Of a stretch of 64,000 nucleotides of DNA, positions 1-8,637 are shown piece after piece. The position numbers and the translations under genes are program-made. The DNA is taken from contig CAWIMS010000001.1 in assembly GCA_963837285.1 (NCBI GenBank), forward strand, positions 2,852,001 to 2,916,000. Reading direction: 5' to 3'. This stretch comes from Planosporangium sp963837285 (lineage in GTDB: Bacteria; Actinomycetota; Actinomycetes; Mycobacteriales; Micromonosporaceae). The notes under the pieces were generated by a model, which had not been told where the DNA came from, searched no databases, and worked only from the letters and a program-made list of their open reading frames with translations. How positions within the stretch are numbered: position 1 is the stretch's first letter; every line of letters begins with the position of its first letter.

Positions 1-1
1 C

Positions 2-1312
2 CTTTCGGCGTACCGGGCGGTGCTCGACGCCGGCGGCCCGGTCAATTTCACCGGGTACGAGGAGACCGCGCGCGAGTCGCGGGTCCGCGCGCTGCTCAGC
101 GGGGCGGGCGACGGGCTGGCCAGCGCGGGCGAGGGGGAGACCGTCGAGCTGGTCCTCGACGCCACTCCGTTCTACGCCGAGGGCGGTGGCCAGCAGCCCG
201 ACATGGGCATGATCCGCACCGATACCGGCCTGGCCCAGGTGCTCGACGTCCAGCAGCCGATCCCCGGCCTGATCGTGCACAAGGCCAGGGTCGTCGAGGG
301 CGAGGTGCGCCCGTCGGGCACCGGCTGGGCGGAGATCGACATCACCCGGCGCCGGGCGATCTCGCGGGCGCACACCGCGACCCACCTGGTCCACACGGCG
401 ATGCGCCACTTCCTCGGCGAGTCGGCGACCCAGGCCGGTTCGTTGAACGCGCCGGGCCGGCTGCGCTTCGACTTCAACACCCCCGGCGCGGTGTCGCCGA
501 GCGCGTTGCAGGACGTCGAGCAGCAGATCAATGAGGTACTGCAGAACGACCTCGCGGTGCACGCCTTCATCACGTCGCTGGAGGAGGCCCGCCGCCTGGG
601 TGCGATGGCGCTCTTCGGCGAGAAGTACGGCAACGAGGTGCGCGTGGTCGAGGTCGGTGACTACGCCCGGGAGCTGTGCGGTGGGACCCACGCCGCCCGG
701 TCCGGTCAGCTCGGCCTGATCAAGATCCTGCACGAGGCGTCGATCGGGTCCGGGGTACGCCGGGTCGAGGCGCTCGTCGGCATCGACGCGTTCAACCACC
801 TGGCCCGCGAGCACCTGCTGGTCAGCCGGCTCGCCGAGATGTACCGGGTGCCCGGCGAGCAGGTCGCGGACCGGGTCGAGCAGACCGTCGCCCAGCTTCG
901 CGAGGCCGAGAAGGAGCTGGAGAAGCTGCGCGCGCAGCTCGTGCTGGCCAACGTCGGGGCGCTCGCGGACGCGGCGCGGGACGTGGCCGGCGTGGCATAC
1001 GTGGGCACCGAGGCGCCCGAGGGTGCCGGGGCGAACGACGTGCGTACCTTCGCGCAGGAGATCCGTGGCCGGATGCCGGTCGACCGGCCGGCAGTGGTCG
1101 CCGTGACCGCCCGGGCGAACGGCAAGGCGTCGCTGGTGGTGGCTACCAACCCGGCCGCCCGGGACCGTGGCGTGTCGGCGGCGGCGCTGGTCAAGGGTGC
1201 GCTGTCCGGGCGTGGCGGCGGCAGCCCCGAGCTGGCCCAGGGGGGCGGCGTCCCGGCCGGCGACGCGGCCGCCCTGCTCGCCGCCGTGGAGAAGGCGATT
1301 GCCGACGCCTGA
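2..1312 (+). CDS. alaS: Alanyl-tRNA synthetase, C-terminal part (cut by window edge)
   Basis: This is the 3' part of a gene whose start lies before the window; the frame is open from base 2. AlaS charges tRNA-Ala in the cytoplasm. What remains is the end of the tRNA-binding region, the editing domain and the C-terminal DHHA1 domain. The editing-site zinc ligands are visible as AHTATH (about 130 bases past residue 110 of the visible part) and as CGGTH in RELCGGTHAARSG. The glycine-rich SGRGGGSPELAQGGG is the typical DHHA1 ending. A predicted coiled stretch (REAEKELEKLRAQ) links the editing and C-terminal domains. ruvX follows after 39 bases, as in other actinomycetes. Identification is secure; only the N-terminal catalytic core is missing, because of the window edge. 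Confidence 0.97.
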   Translation, partial: LSAYRAVLDAGGPVNFTGYEETARESRVRALLSGAGDGLASAGEGETVELVLDATPFYAEGGGQQPDMGMIRTDTGLAQVLDVQQPIPGLIVHKARVVEGEVRPSGTGWAEIDITRRRAISRAHTATHLVHTAMRHFLGESATQAGSLNAPGRLRFDFNTPGAVSPSALQDVEQQINEVLQNDLAVHAFITSLEEARRLGAMALFGEKYGNEVRVVEVGDYARELCGGTHAARSGQLGLIKILHEASIGSGVRRVEALVGIDAFNHLAREHLLVSRLAEMYRVPGEQVADRVEQTVAQLREAEKELEKLRAQLVLANVGALADAARDVAGVAYVGTEAPEGAGANDVRTFAQEIRGRMPVDRPAVVAVTARANGKASLVVATNPAARDRGVSAAALVKGALSGRGGGSPELAQGGGVPAGDAAALLAAVEKAIADA

Positions 1313-1351
1313 CGCGTCGTCGCGCGCGTGCCGTCTCGGAAAGAGGCCGGC

Positions 1352-1807
1352 GTGATTCGCGGCGTGCGGCTGGGGATCGACGTCGGGTCGGTACGGATCG
1401 GGGTCGCCGCGTCCGACCCGGACGGGATCCTCGCCACTCCGGTGGCGACTGTGCGGCGGGATACCGTGAAGATCACCCAGCGTGATGATCTTCCATCCGA
1501 CATGAGGGAAATCTCGCGACTGGTCCACGAGTACGAAGCGGTCGAGGTCATCGTCGGGCTGCCCGTGAACCTCGCCGGCAAGGAAGGACCCGCCGCAACC
1601 GCGACCAGGAAATACGTGGAGGCTCTGAAGACGGTCATCGATCCGGTTCCGGTCCGTTTGGCTGATGAAAGGATGTCGACCGTCGCTGCTGCGCGTAGGC
1701 TGTCCGAGCGAGGCGTACGTGGAAAACGCCAGCGAGCGGTCGTCGACCAGGCGGCCGCAGTGGAGATCCTGCAAAGCTGGCTCGACGCACAGCGGAGGCG
1801 TATCTGA
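1352..1807 (+). CDS. ruvX: RuvX/YqgF-type putative Holliday junction resolvase / pre-16S rRNA nuclease
   Basis: A 151-residue RNase H-fold protein of the YqgF family, which is needed for 16S rRNA 5' maturation and is also described as a Holliday junction resolvase. Family motifs are visible: LGIDVGSVRIGVA near the N-terminus with the first catalytic Asp, IVGLPVNLAGKEGP in the middle, and LADERMSTVAA followed by VDQAAAVEIL near the end. I chose GTG 1352 because an AGAGG SD lies five bases upstream; an in-frame GTG at 1328 lies before that SD. The TGA stop shares a base with the ATG of mltG (TGATG), so the two are probably translationally coupled. Length is usual for the family. Confidence 0.93.
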   Translation: MIRGVRLGIDVGSVRIGVAASDPDGILATPVATVRRDTVKITQRDDLPSDMREISRLVHEYEAVEVIVGLPVNLAGKEGPAATATRKYVEALKTVIDPVPVRLADERMSTVAAARRLSERGVRGKRQRAVVDQAAAVEILQSWLDAQRRRI

Positions 1808-3027
1808 TGTTGGACGACCTCGACCTCGCGTTCGAGGAGCAGGATCGCGAGCGTGGGCGACACCGACATCGACGGTCCGCCGCCCGCCGCGGAAACGGCT
1901 GGGGCGGCAACGGCAGTGGCCGGAAAGGCCCGCCCAAGCGACGCGGCCGGTCGTTGCTCGCGCTTTTCGTGACGCTGATCCTGCTCGCCGCGCTCGGGGC
2001 CGGTGGCTGGTTCGGCTACGGCAAGGTCAGGGACTTCTTCACCGCACCCGACTACACGACGGCCGGCACCGGCCAGGTGACGGTCCAGGTACGCACCGGT
2101 CAGACCGCCAGCGAGATCGCCGAGACGCTCTACGGCGCCGGGGTGGTCAAGAGCGCGAAGGCGTTCGTCGACGCCGCGAAGGCCGACCCGCACGGCAACG
2201 AGATCCAGCCGGGCACCTACCAGCTACGCAAGCAGATGCGCGCCAAGGACGCCCTCGCGATGCTGCTCGGCGACAACAGCAAGCTGGTCAACAAGGTGAC
2301 CCTGCCGGAGGGCCTGACCTCGCTCGCGACGTTCCAGGCGCTGTCCAAACAGACCCACATCCCGGTCGACCAGTTCGAGGCCGCGGCGAAGGACCCGATC
2401 GCGCTCGGCGTGCCCGACTTCTGGTTCAACCGCAGCGATGGCAAGGAGTCCGCCAAGACGATCGAGGGCTTCCTGTTCCCGGACACGTACACGTTCGACG
2501 CCAACGTGACCGCGGAGTCGATCCTTCGCAAGATCATCGCCAACTTCCTGAAGGTGGCCCAGGACAACACTCTCGTCGAGACCGCCCAGGCCAAGCAGAT
2601 CTCCCCGTTCGAGGCCCTGATCGTCGCGTCGCTGACCCAGGCCGAGGCCGGCACCACCGCCGACCTGCCGAAGATCACCCGCGTGGTCTACAACCGGCTC
2701 AACCACCAGCCCAACGCGATGCCGCTGGAGTTCGACTCGACCACGAACTACTGGCGCGAGATGCACGGCCAGGAGCGCAAGCACAACCTCAACGACGCCG
2801 AGCTGAAAGACCCCACCAACCCGTACCGGACCTACGGCGTGACCGGCCTGCCGCCGGGGCCGATCGGCAACCCGGGCAAGGACGCGCTGCTCGCGGCCCT
2901 CAACCCGGCGCCGGGGCCGTGGCTGTTCTTCGTCCGGATCGACAAGGCCGGCAACTCGGCGTTCACCGACGACCCCGCACAGCACCAGCGCAACATCGAG
3001 CTGGCGCAGAAGAACGGCGCGTACTGA
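1807..3027 (+). CDS. mltG: Endolytic murein transglycosylase MltG (YceG-like)
   Basis: A 406-residue membrane-anchored lytic transglycosylase that cuts nascent glycan strands in the cell wall. There is a basic cytoplasmic N-terminus (about residues 1-47, rich in Arg and His), one transmembrane segment near residues 48-70 (LLALFVTLILLAALGAGG), a LysM-like region, then the YceG catalytic domain. The conserved ASLTQAEAG contains the likely catalytic Glu at about residue 280. It is followed by the ITRVVYNRL and PLEFDSTTNYW motifs of the family. It overlaps ruvX by one base and is followed by aroE after one base, an arrangement conserved in actinobacteria. Confidence 0.95.
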   Translation: MLDDLDLAFEEQDRERGRHRHRRSAARRGNGWGGNGSGRKGPPKRRGRSLLALFVTLILLAALGAGGWFGYGKVRDFFTAPDYTTAGTGQVTVQVRTGQTASEIAETLYGAGVVKSAKAFVDAAKADPHGNEIQPGTYQLRKQMRAKDALAMLLGDNSKLVNKVTLPEGLTSLATFQALSKQTHIPVDQFEAAAKDPIALGVPDFWFNRSDGKESAKTIEGFLFPDTYTFDANVTAESILRKIIANFLKVAQDNTLVETAQAKQISPFEALIVASLTQAEAGTTADLPKITRVVYNRLNHQPNAMPLEFDSTTNYWREMHGQERKHNLNDAELKDPTNPYRTYGVTGLPPGPIGNPGKDALLAALNPAPGPWLFFVRIDKAGNSAFTDDPAQHQRNIELAQKNGAY

Positions 3028-3028
3028 C

Positions 3029-3841
3029 GTGTCCGCCCACCGTGCCGCGGTGCTCGGTAAGCCGATCGCCCACTCGCTGTCGCCGGTGATCCACAACGCC
3101 GGCTATACCGCGGCCGGGCTGACCGGCTGGGCGTACACGGCGATCGAGTGCGCCGAGTCCGAGCTGGCCGATCTGGTCGGCGGGTTGGGCCCGGAGTGGG
3201 CCGGGCTGTCGCTGACGATGCCGCTCAAAGAGATGGCCCTGAAGGTGGCCGACGATGTCTCGCCGGTCGCGGCCGCGATCGGTGCGGCCAACACTCTGGT
3301 ACACGACGAGTGCGGCTGGGCGGCCGAGAACACCGATGCGCCGGGGATCGTCGACGCGCTGACCGGGGCCGGTCTGGTCGCCGCCGAGGAGGTGGCGGTG
3401 CTCGGCGCGGGCGGCACCGCGCGGGCCGCCGTCGCCGCCGCGCGCGACCTCGGGGCCAGGGTCACCGTGTACGCGCGGCGGGCCGAGGCCGCTGCCGCCC
3501 TGGAGCCGGTGGCGGAAGCGCTCGGCGTCGAGCTGGCGTCCGTGTCGTGGACCGACAGCGCCCGTTGCGTCGAGGCCGACGTGGTCATCTCGACGGTGCC
3601 GAAGGGCGGCGCCGACGAGCTGGCCGAAGTGATCAAATGGCGACCGGCCGTGGTGCTGTTCGACGCGCTCTACGATCCGTGGCCCACCCCGCTCGCGGCC
3701 GCCGCCTCGCGGGCCGGCTGCCGGATCGTGTCCGGCCTCGATCTGCTGCTGACCCAGGCGGTACACCAGTTTGATCTTTTTACCGGCGTACCTGCGCCGG
3801 TGGATGCCATGCGCGCGGCGCTCGTCGCCGCACGAAGCTGA
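3029..3841 (+). CDS. aroE: Shikimate dehydrogenase
   Basis: A 270-residue NADP-dependent enzyme reducing 3-dehydroshikimate to shikimate. Substrate-binding motifs include VLGKPIAHSLSPVIHN near the N-terminus, the catalytic Lys in SLTMPLKE, and NTLV plus ENTDAPG. The nucleotide-binding glycine motif is VLGAGGTARAA near residue 126. DALYDPWPTPL near residue 212 is the typical C-terminal signature. It starts with GTG one base after the mltG stop. It is first of the aroE-C-K-B-Q run, which makes shikimate and chorismate precursors for aromatic amino acids. Confidence 0.95.
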   Translation: MSAHRAAVLGKPIAHSLSPVIHNAGYTAAGLTGWAYTAIECAESELADLVGGLGPEWAGLSLTMPLKEMALKVADDVSPVAAAIGAANTLVHDECGWAAENTDAPGIVDALTGAGLVAAEEVAVLGAGGTARAAVAAARDLGARVTVYARRAEAAAALEPVAEALGVELASVSWTDSARCVEADVVISTVPKGGADELAEVIKWRPAVVLFDALYDPWPTPLAAAASRAGCRIVSGLDLLLTQAVHQFDLFTGVPAPVDAMRAALVAARS

Positions 3842-3895
3842 CCACCGGCGGGATCGCGCGCGGCGGCACATCGCTGGCGTGCCACACTTGCATCC

Positions 3896-5155
3896 GTGCT
3901 GCGCTGGTTGACCGCTGGAGAGTCCCACGGCCCAGCACTCGTCGCGATTCTCGACGGCGTGCCCGCCGGAGTCACCGTGACGAGTGCCGAGATCGCCCAT
4001 GAGCTGAGCCGCCGCCGGCTGGGCTACGGTCGGGGCGCCCGGATGAGCTTCGAGCAGGACCAGGTCGAGATCGTCGGCGGGGTCCGGCACGGCATCACCC
4101 AGGGCAGCCCGGTGGCCGTCCGGGTGGGCAACACCGAGTGGCCGAAGTGGGAGACCGTGATGGCCGCCGATCCGGTCGACCCGGAGGTGCTGGCGGCCCA
4201 GGCGCGCAGCGCCCCACTGACCCGCCCCCGGCCCGGCCATGCCGACCTCGCCGGCATGCAGAAGTTCGGCCACACCGACGCTCGGCCGATCCTGGAGCGG
4301 GCGAGCGCGCGGGAGACCGCCGCGCGGGTGGCCGTCGGCACCGTCGCGAAGGCGTTCCTGCGGCAGGCGCTCGGCGTCGAGATCGTGTCGCACGTGGTCG
4401 AGTTGGGCACCGTGGCGGCGAAGCCGGGTCTGCTGCCCCGGCCGGAAGACGCCGAGCGCGTCGACGCCGACCCGCTGCGCTGCCTCGATCCGGACGCGAG
4501 CCAGCGGATGGTCGACGAGGTCGACGCCGCGAAGAAGGACGCCGACACGCTGGGCGGGATCGTCGAGGTCCTCGCGTACGGGGTGCCGCCGGGCCTCGGC
4601 AGCCATGTCCAGTGGGACCGTAAGCTCGACGCCCGGCTGGCCACCGCGCTGATGTCGATCCAGGCGATCAAAGGGGTCGAGATCGGCGACGCGTTCACCC
4701 AGGCGCGGTCCCGGGGCTCGCAGGCGCACGACGAGATCATCCCGACCGCCGACGGGGTCCGCCGGGTCACCGACCGGGCCGGTGGCCTGGAAGGCGGCAT
4801 CACCAACGGCGAGCCGGTCCGGGTACGCGCGGCGATGAAGCCGATCTCGTCGCTCAACCGGGCACTGTCCACCGTGGACGTCGCGACCGGAGAGGCGGCC
4901 ACGGCGATCAACCAGCGTTCCGACGTGTGCGCGGTGCCCGCCGCCGCCGTGGTGGCCGAGGCGATGGTGGCGCTGGTGCTGGCCGAGGCCGCCGTCGAGA
5001 AATTCGGCGGCGACTCGGTGCGAGAGATCCGCCGCAACGTTAGGGGCTACCTGGAAAACGAGGCCACCCTTCCTCGATCTAGGACGAATGGTGGGACAGA
5101 CCAGGCAGACCGGGCACCATTCGTCCTAGATCGGCGGGATGGGGGGACGGCGTGA
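3896..5155 (+). CDS. aroC: Chorismate synthase with repeat-derived C-terminal tail
   Basis: Chorismate synthase (419 residues) converts EPSP to chorismate using reduced FMN. The N-terminus MLRWLTAGESHGPALVAI and the internal GHADLAGMQKFG, RASARETAARVA and SSLNRALSTVD motifs are diagnostic. The conserved fold ends around RRNVRGYLEN (residue about 390). The last 26 or so residues are encoded by and after an inserted palindromic repeat (5075-5133), so they are not homologous to the family. The TGA stop overlaps the GTG of aroK by three bases. The start GTG follows a 54-base spacer. The function should be intact because the tail is beyond the conserved domain; that is inference. Confidence 0.96.
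   Translation: MLRWLTAGESHGPALVAILDGVPAGVTVTSAEIAHELSRRRLGYGRGARMSFEQDQVEIVGGVRHGITQGSPVAVRVGNTEWPKWETVMAADPVDPEVLAAQARSAPLTRPRPGHADLAGMQKFGHTDARPILERASARETAARVAVGTVAKAFLRQALGVEIVSHVVELGTVAAKPGLLPRPEDAERVDADPLRCLDPDASQRMVDEVDAAKKDADTLGGIVEVLAYGVPPGLGSHVQWDRKLDARLATALMSIQAIKGVEIGDAFTQARSRGSQAHDEIIPTADGVRRVTDRAGGLEGGITNGEPVRVRAAMKPISSLNRALSTVDVATGEAATAINQRSDVCAVPAAAVVAEAMVALVLAEAAVEKFGGDSVREIRRNVRGYLENEATLPRSRTNGGTDQADRAPFVLDRRDGGTA
5075..5133. repeat. GATC-tipped inverted repeat, family B copy 1
   Basis: A 59-bp element with 19-bp perfect arms (CGATCTAGGACGAATGGTG and its reverse complement) around a 21-base loop. It lies inside the 3' end of aroC and supplies codons from residue 394 on. The same arms recur at 11658-11726 and 19893-19951. 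Confidence 0.9.
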
Positions 5156-5715
5156 CCAGGCCGGTCTGTGTGCTCGTCGGGATGATGGGTGCCGGTAAGA
5201 CCACCGTGGGGCAGCTTCTCGCGGGGGCACTTGGCGTGCCGTTCCGCGACGTCGACGACAGCATCGCGGCGACCGCCGGCAAGCCGATCCCGGACATCTT
5301 CATCGACGACGGCGAGGACCATTTCCGCGCCCTCGAACGCGCCGCCGTCGCCGACGCGGTCGACGGGTTCGACGGCGTGCTGGCGCTCGGCGGTGGGGCG
5401 ATCCTCGCCGAGGAGACCCGCAAGAAGCTCGCCGGGCAGACCGTGGTGTACCTGTCGGTCGAGGTGCCCGACGCGCTCAAGCGGGTCGGCCTGGGCGTGG
5501 GCCGTCCGATGCTGGCCATGAACCCGCGCGCCACCCTGCGGCACCTGCTCGACCAGCGCCGGCCGCTGTACGAGGAGGTCGCCACCGTGGTCGTCCGCAC
5601 CGACGGGCTGACCCCCGAGGAGGTCGCCGCCCAGGTGCTCGCCGTGATCGGCACAACATCCGGGAAGTCGTTGCCTCAAGACGGCTCGGACACCACAACT
5701 CCCGGGAAGTTGTGA
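5152..5715 (+). CDS. aroK: Shikimate kinase with repeat-derived C-terminal tail
   Basis: A 187-residue P-loop kinase phosphorylating shikimate at the 3-hydroxyl. Walker A is GMMGAGKTT (residues 10-18). The shikimate-binding Asp lies in VDDSI, an Arg in FRALERAA, and the GGG loop in ALGGGAI. The lid region has GVGRPML. The family fold ends near VLAVIG (about residue 166). The last 22 residues are encoded by a family A palindrome (5645-5721), so the tail is low-complexity and unrelated to the family. It starts at a GTG overlapping the aroC stop, and its TGA overlaps the GTG start candidate of aroB. Confidence 0.94.
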   Translation: MTRPVCVLVGMMGAGKTTVGQLLAGALGVPFRDVDDSIAATAGKPIPDIFIDDGEDHFRALERAAVADAVDGFDGVLALGGGAILAEETRKKLAGQTVVYLSVEVPDALKRVGLGVGRPMLAMNPRATLRHLLDQRRPLYEEVATVVVRTDGLTPEEVAAQVLAVIGTTSGKSLPQDGSDTTTPGKL

Positions 5716-5721
5716 CGATCA
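5645..5721. repeat. GATC-tipped inverted repeat, family A copy 1
   Basis: A 77-bp hairpin-forming element, GATCGGCACAAC at the left and GTTGTGACGATC at the right, with internal half-palindromes (ACTCCCGGGAAGT). It forms the last codons of aroK, its stop codon, and the aroB start region. It is one of seven family A copies in the window. Confidence 0.9.
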
Positions 5722-6791
5722 TGACGGCTATCGAGGTCGCCGGCGAGCGGCCGTACCGGGTGCTTGTCGGCCGGGACCTGCTCGGCGAACTGCCGGCACT
5801 CGTCGAAGGGGCCGCGCAGGTCGCCGTGCTGAGCGCGCCACCGCTGCGCGGGTACGCCGAGCGGGTCGCCGGGGCACTGCGCGACGCCGGGTTCGCCCCG
5901 CTGCCGATCGAGGTTCCGGACGCCGAGGCGGGCAAGACGATCGAGGTCGCCGCGCGGTGCTGGGACACGCTCGGCGGCGCCGGCTTCACCCGTACCGACG
6001 CGGTCGTCGGGGTGGGCGGGGGAGCGGCGACCGACCTGGCCGGGTTCGTAGCCGCCTGCTGGCTGCGCGGCGTGCGGGTGGTACAGGTCCCGACCAGCCT
6101 GCTCGGCATGGTCGACGCGGCGGTCGGCGGGAAGACCGGCGTCAACACCGCGGCCGGCAAGAACCTGGTCGGCGCGTTCCACCCGCCCGCTGGTGTCCTC
6201 TGTGATCTGTCCACGCTGGACACGCTGCCGGCCGACGACCTGCGGGCCGGGCTCGCCGAGGTGGTCAAGTGCGGGTTCATCGCGGATCCGGTGATCCTGG
6301 ACCTGATCGAGGCCGATCCGGCCGCGGCGGCTGACCCGGCCAGCGCGGTGCTGCGCGAATGCGTGGAGCGTACGGTCGCGGTGAAGGCCCGTGTGGTCGG
6401 CGCCGACCTGCGCGAGTCCGGGCTGCGGGAGATTCTCAACTACGGGCACACGCTGGGACACGCTATCGAGAAAATCGAGGCGTACCAATGGAAGCACGGT
6501 CACGCGGTGTCCGTCGGGCTGGTGTTCGCGGCCGCGCTGGCCCGGCACGCCGGCCGGCTGGATCCGGCGACCGCCGACCGGCATGAGCGGGTGCTGAGGA
6601 AGCTCGGCCTGCCGGTGCGCTACCGCGCCGACGCGTGGCCCGATCTGCACGCGGCCATGCGCGTCGACAAGAAGGCCCGGGGCGCCCGGCTCCGGTTCGT
6701 GGTACTCGACGCGCCGGCCCAACCGTCCATCCTGGACAATCCGGCCGACGATCTGCTCCACGCCGCCTACGCGGAGGTATCGACATCGTGA
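5712..6791 (+). CDS. aroB: 3-dehydroquinate synthase
   Basis: A 359-residue NAD- and zinc-dependent enzyme converting DAHP to 3-dehydroquinate. NAD-binding GVGGGAATDLAGF lies near residue 98, followed by the substrate Lys region in GKTGVNTAAGKNLVGAFHPP. Metal ligands are Glu in AEVVKCGFI and the two His motifs NYGHTLGHAIE and HGHAVSVGL. GTG 5712 overlaps the aroK stop but sits inside repeat A1; ATG 5721, three codons later, is an equally plausible start. The stop overlaps the aroQ GTG by three bases. Confidence 0.95.
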   Translation: MTIMTAIEVAGERPYRVLVGRDLLGELPALVEGAAQVAVLSAPPLRGYAERVAGALRDAGFAPLPIEVPDAEAGKTIEVAARCWDTLGGAGFTRTDAVVGVGGGAATDLAGFVAACWLRGVRVVQVPTSLLGMVDAAVGGKTGVNTAAGKNLVGAFHPPAGVLCDLSTLDTLPADDLRAGLAEVVKCGFIADPVILDLIEADPAAAADPASAVLRECVERTVAVKARVVGADLRESGLREILNYGHTLGHAIEKIEAYQWKHGHAVSVGLVFAAALARHAGRLDPATADRHERVLRKLGLPVRYRADAWPDLHAAMRVDKKARGARLRFVVLDAPAQPSILDNPADDLLHAAYAEVSTS

Positions 6792-7219
6792 CGACCTACG
6801 TGCTCAACGGTCCCAATTTGGGACGCCTCGGCACCCGGCAGACCGACATCTACGGCCTCACCAGCTACGCCGACCTGGCCGAGATGTGCGTGCGGGTCGG
6901 CAAGGACCTGGGGCTCGACGTCGACGTGCGGCAGACCGACGCCGAGCCGGAGATGCTGGCCTGGCTGCACGCCGCCGCCGACGAGGGCGCGCCGGTGGTG
7001 CTCAACCCGGGCGCGTGGTCACACTACTCGTACGCGCTGCGGGACGCCTGCGCCCTGCTCCGCGCCCCGCTGGTCGAGGTGCACATCTCCAACATCCACG
7101 CGCGTGAGGAGTTCCGGCACCACTCGGTCGTGTCCGCCGTCGCCACCGGCGTCATCTGCGGGCTCGGGGTCGACGGGTACCGTCTCGCGCTGCACCATGT
7201 CGCGGCCCTGACGACCTAA
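6788..7219 (+). CDS. aroQ: Type II 3-dehydroquinate dehydratase
   Basis: A 143-residue type II dehydroquinase, which forms dodecamers and dehydrates 3-dehydroquinate. Motifs are VLNGPNLGRLG at the N-terminus, the catalytic Tyr region (TDIYG), NPGAWSHYSYALRDA, and the catalytic His loop EVHISNIHAREEFRHHS. GTG 6788 overlaps the aroB stop. It completes the aro cluster. Its last 201 bases are also the antisense of the 3' end of the minus-strand mannosyltransferase frame. Confidence 0.95.
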   Translation: MTTYVLNGPNLGRLGTRQTDIYGLTSYADLAEMCVRVGKDLGLDVDVRQTDAEPEMLAWLHAAADEGAPVVLNPGAWSHYSYALRDACALLRAPLVEVHISNIHAREEFRHHSVVSAVATGVICGLGVDGYRLALHHVAALTT

Positions 7220-8578
7220 CCGCAGCAGCCCGACGGCGAGCGCGACCCCCACCGCACCGGCGATCATCTCGGTCGGCCGGCGCTCGCCGTCCGGCATCAG
7301 CAGGAACGCCCCACCGGCGGACGCGACCACGACCAGCCGGCGCACCGGGCCGTCCGGCGCGGCGAGCGCGAGCGGCACGAACCCCCAGAGCAGGTACCAC
7401 GGGTGCAGGATCGGGCCGAGCACGACCAGCGCGGTGAGGGCGAGGCCGAGCGCGTACAGCGGTCCGAGCCGGCGGGCGCGGATCAGCGCCACGGCGATGG
7501 CCGCCAGGGCCGCCGCCAGTCCGACCGCCCGGCACGCGCCGACCACCCCGTCCAGCGTGGCCACCCCGAGCCACTTCATCGGGTACCCGAGAAGCAGGCC
7601 GACATCCGTGGCGATGGACAGCCCGTTGCGCACCTTCGTCGGGGTGTTGAGGGCGCGCAGCCACCCGTACCCGAGCCCCACGAGCACGGTGACGCTCACG
7701 ACCGTGGCCGCGGCGACCACGGCGACCCGCACGGCCGCCGCCGCTGCCTTTTTCGGTGATCTTCTCGGTGCGCCGGCTGCCGCGATCAGCGGGACCAGGA
7801 AGACCAGCGCGAGCAGGGCGGGGGCCTTCACCAGGAAACCGAGCGCCACCGCGATGATACCGACGTTCTCCCGGCCGCTCGCGGCGAGGGCGAAGCCGGC
7901 GACCGTCAGCCCCACCATCAGCGCGTCATTGTGCGCGCCGCCGACGAAGTGCACCAGGACGAGCGGGTTGAGCAGCCCGAGCCAGAGCGCCGCGCCCGGG
8001 TCGACACCGGCGCGCCGGGCCAGGCTGGGGCCGTAGCGGGCGATGAGGAGCAGCCCGGCCATGGCCACGAGCCGCATGCCGAGGACGCCGGGGACGGTAC
8101 GCTCGCCCGCCACCCGCATGATCCCCGTGGCCGCGCCGATGAAGACGGGACCGTACGGCGCCGGAGTGAACTGCCAGACCGGCGGGATGTCCCAGTCCAG
8201 CGGGCCGCCGAGCATCGCCGGCCCGTGGTGGTACGGGTTGATCCCGCGGATCGCCATCGCGCCCTGGGCGAGGTAGCTGTACACGTCCCGGCTGAACAGC
8301 GGCGGCGCGACGGCGAGCGGGGCGGCCCACCAGAGGAACGTGCCGGCCGCGTCGCGTGGGGACAGCGTGAACTCGCGCAGCCGCAGCCACGCGGTGACGA
8401 GCAGGGTGATGCCGGCGCACGCGATCGCGACCGCCAGCAGGGGCGCCGTGCGTAACTCACGGATTCCGGGCCACTCCACGAACGGGTCGGCGCCGGGCAG
8501 CGCACCGCATCCTGCGCCACCGATCGCGAGTAGGACCGAGCCGGCGAGGCCCAGCGCACGGCACGACAAGATCCCCAC
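7019..8578 (-). CDS. Polyprenol-phosphomannose-dependent mannosyltransferase, MptB-like
   Basis: A 519-residue polytopic membrane protein of the GT-C fold, resembling the alpha-1,6-mannosyltransferases MptA/MptB that build lipomannan-type glycans from polyprenyl-phosphate mannose. The first extracytoplasmic loop carries the family pattern PPLFSRDVYSYLAQG, followed by GINPYHHGPAML and TPAPYGPVF. About a dozen hydrophobic segments follow, and the loop GPILHPWYLLWG near residue 395 is typical. The hydrophobic domain ends near residue 450. The last 65 residues are hydrophilic and are encoded antisense to aroQ, because the frame finds no stop before 7019. That tail may be real or may reflect a lost stop. 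The exact acceptor is unknown. Confidence 0.82.
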   Translation of the reverse strand: MGILSCRALGLAGSVLLAIGGAGCGALPGADPFVEWPGIRELRTAPLLAVAIACAGITLLVTAWLRLREFTLSPRDAAGTFLWWAAPLAVAPPLFSRDVYSYLAQGAMAIRGINPYHHGPAMLGGPLDWDIPPVWQFTPAPYGPVFIGAATGIMRVAGERTVPGVLGMRLVAMAGLLLIARYGPSLARRAGVDPGAALWLGLLNPLVLVHFVGGAHNDALMVGLTVAGFALAASGRENVGIIAVALGFLVKAPALLALVFLVPLIAAAGAPRRSPKKAAAAAVRVAVVAAATVVSVTVLVGLGYGWLRALNTPTKVRNGLSIATDVGLLLGYPMKWLGVATLDGVVGACRAVGLAAALAAIAVALIRARRLGPLYALGLALTALVVLGPILHPWYLLWGFVPLALAAPDGPVRRLVVVASAGGAFLLMPDGERRPTEMIAGAVGVALAVGLLRLGRQGRDMVQRETVPVDPEPADDAGGDGGHDRVVPELLTRVDVGDVHLDQRGAEQGAGVPQRVRVV

Positions 8579-8637
8579 TGCGACACGCTGTCAGGGCACC
8601 GTGGCCCGCCGGCAACGTTCAGGTGACGGGTACGCCT

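Noticed and set aside
2963..4729. Minus-strand 588-codon frame opposite aroE and aroC
   Set aside because: Antisense shadow: Arg/His/Gly-rich with no recognisable domain.
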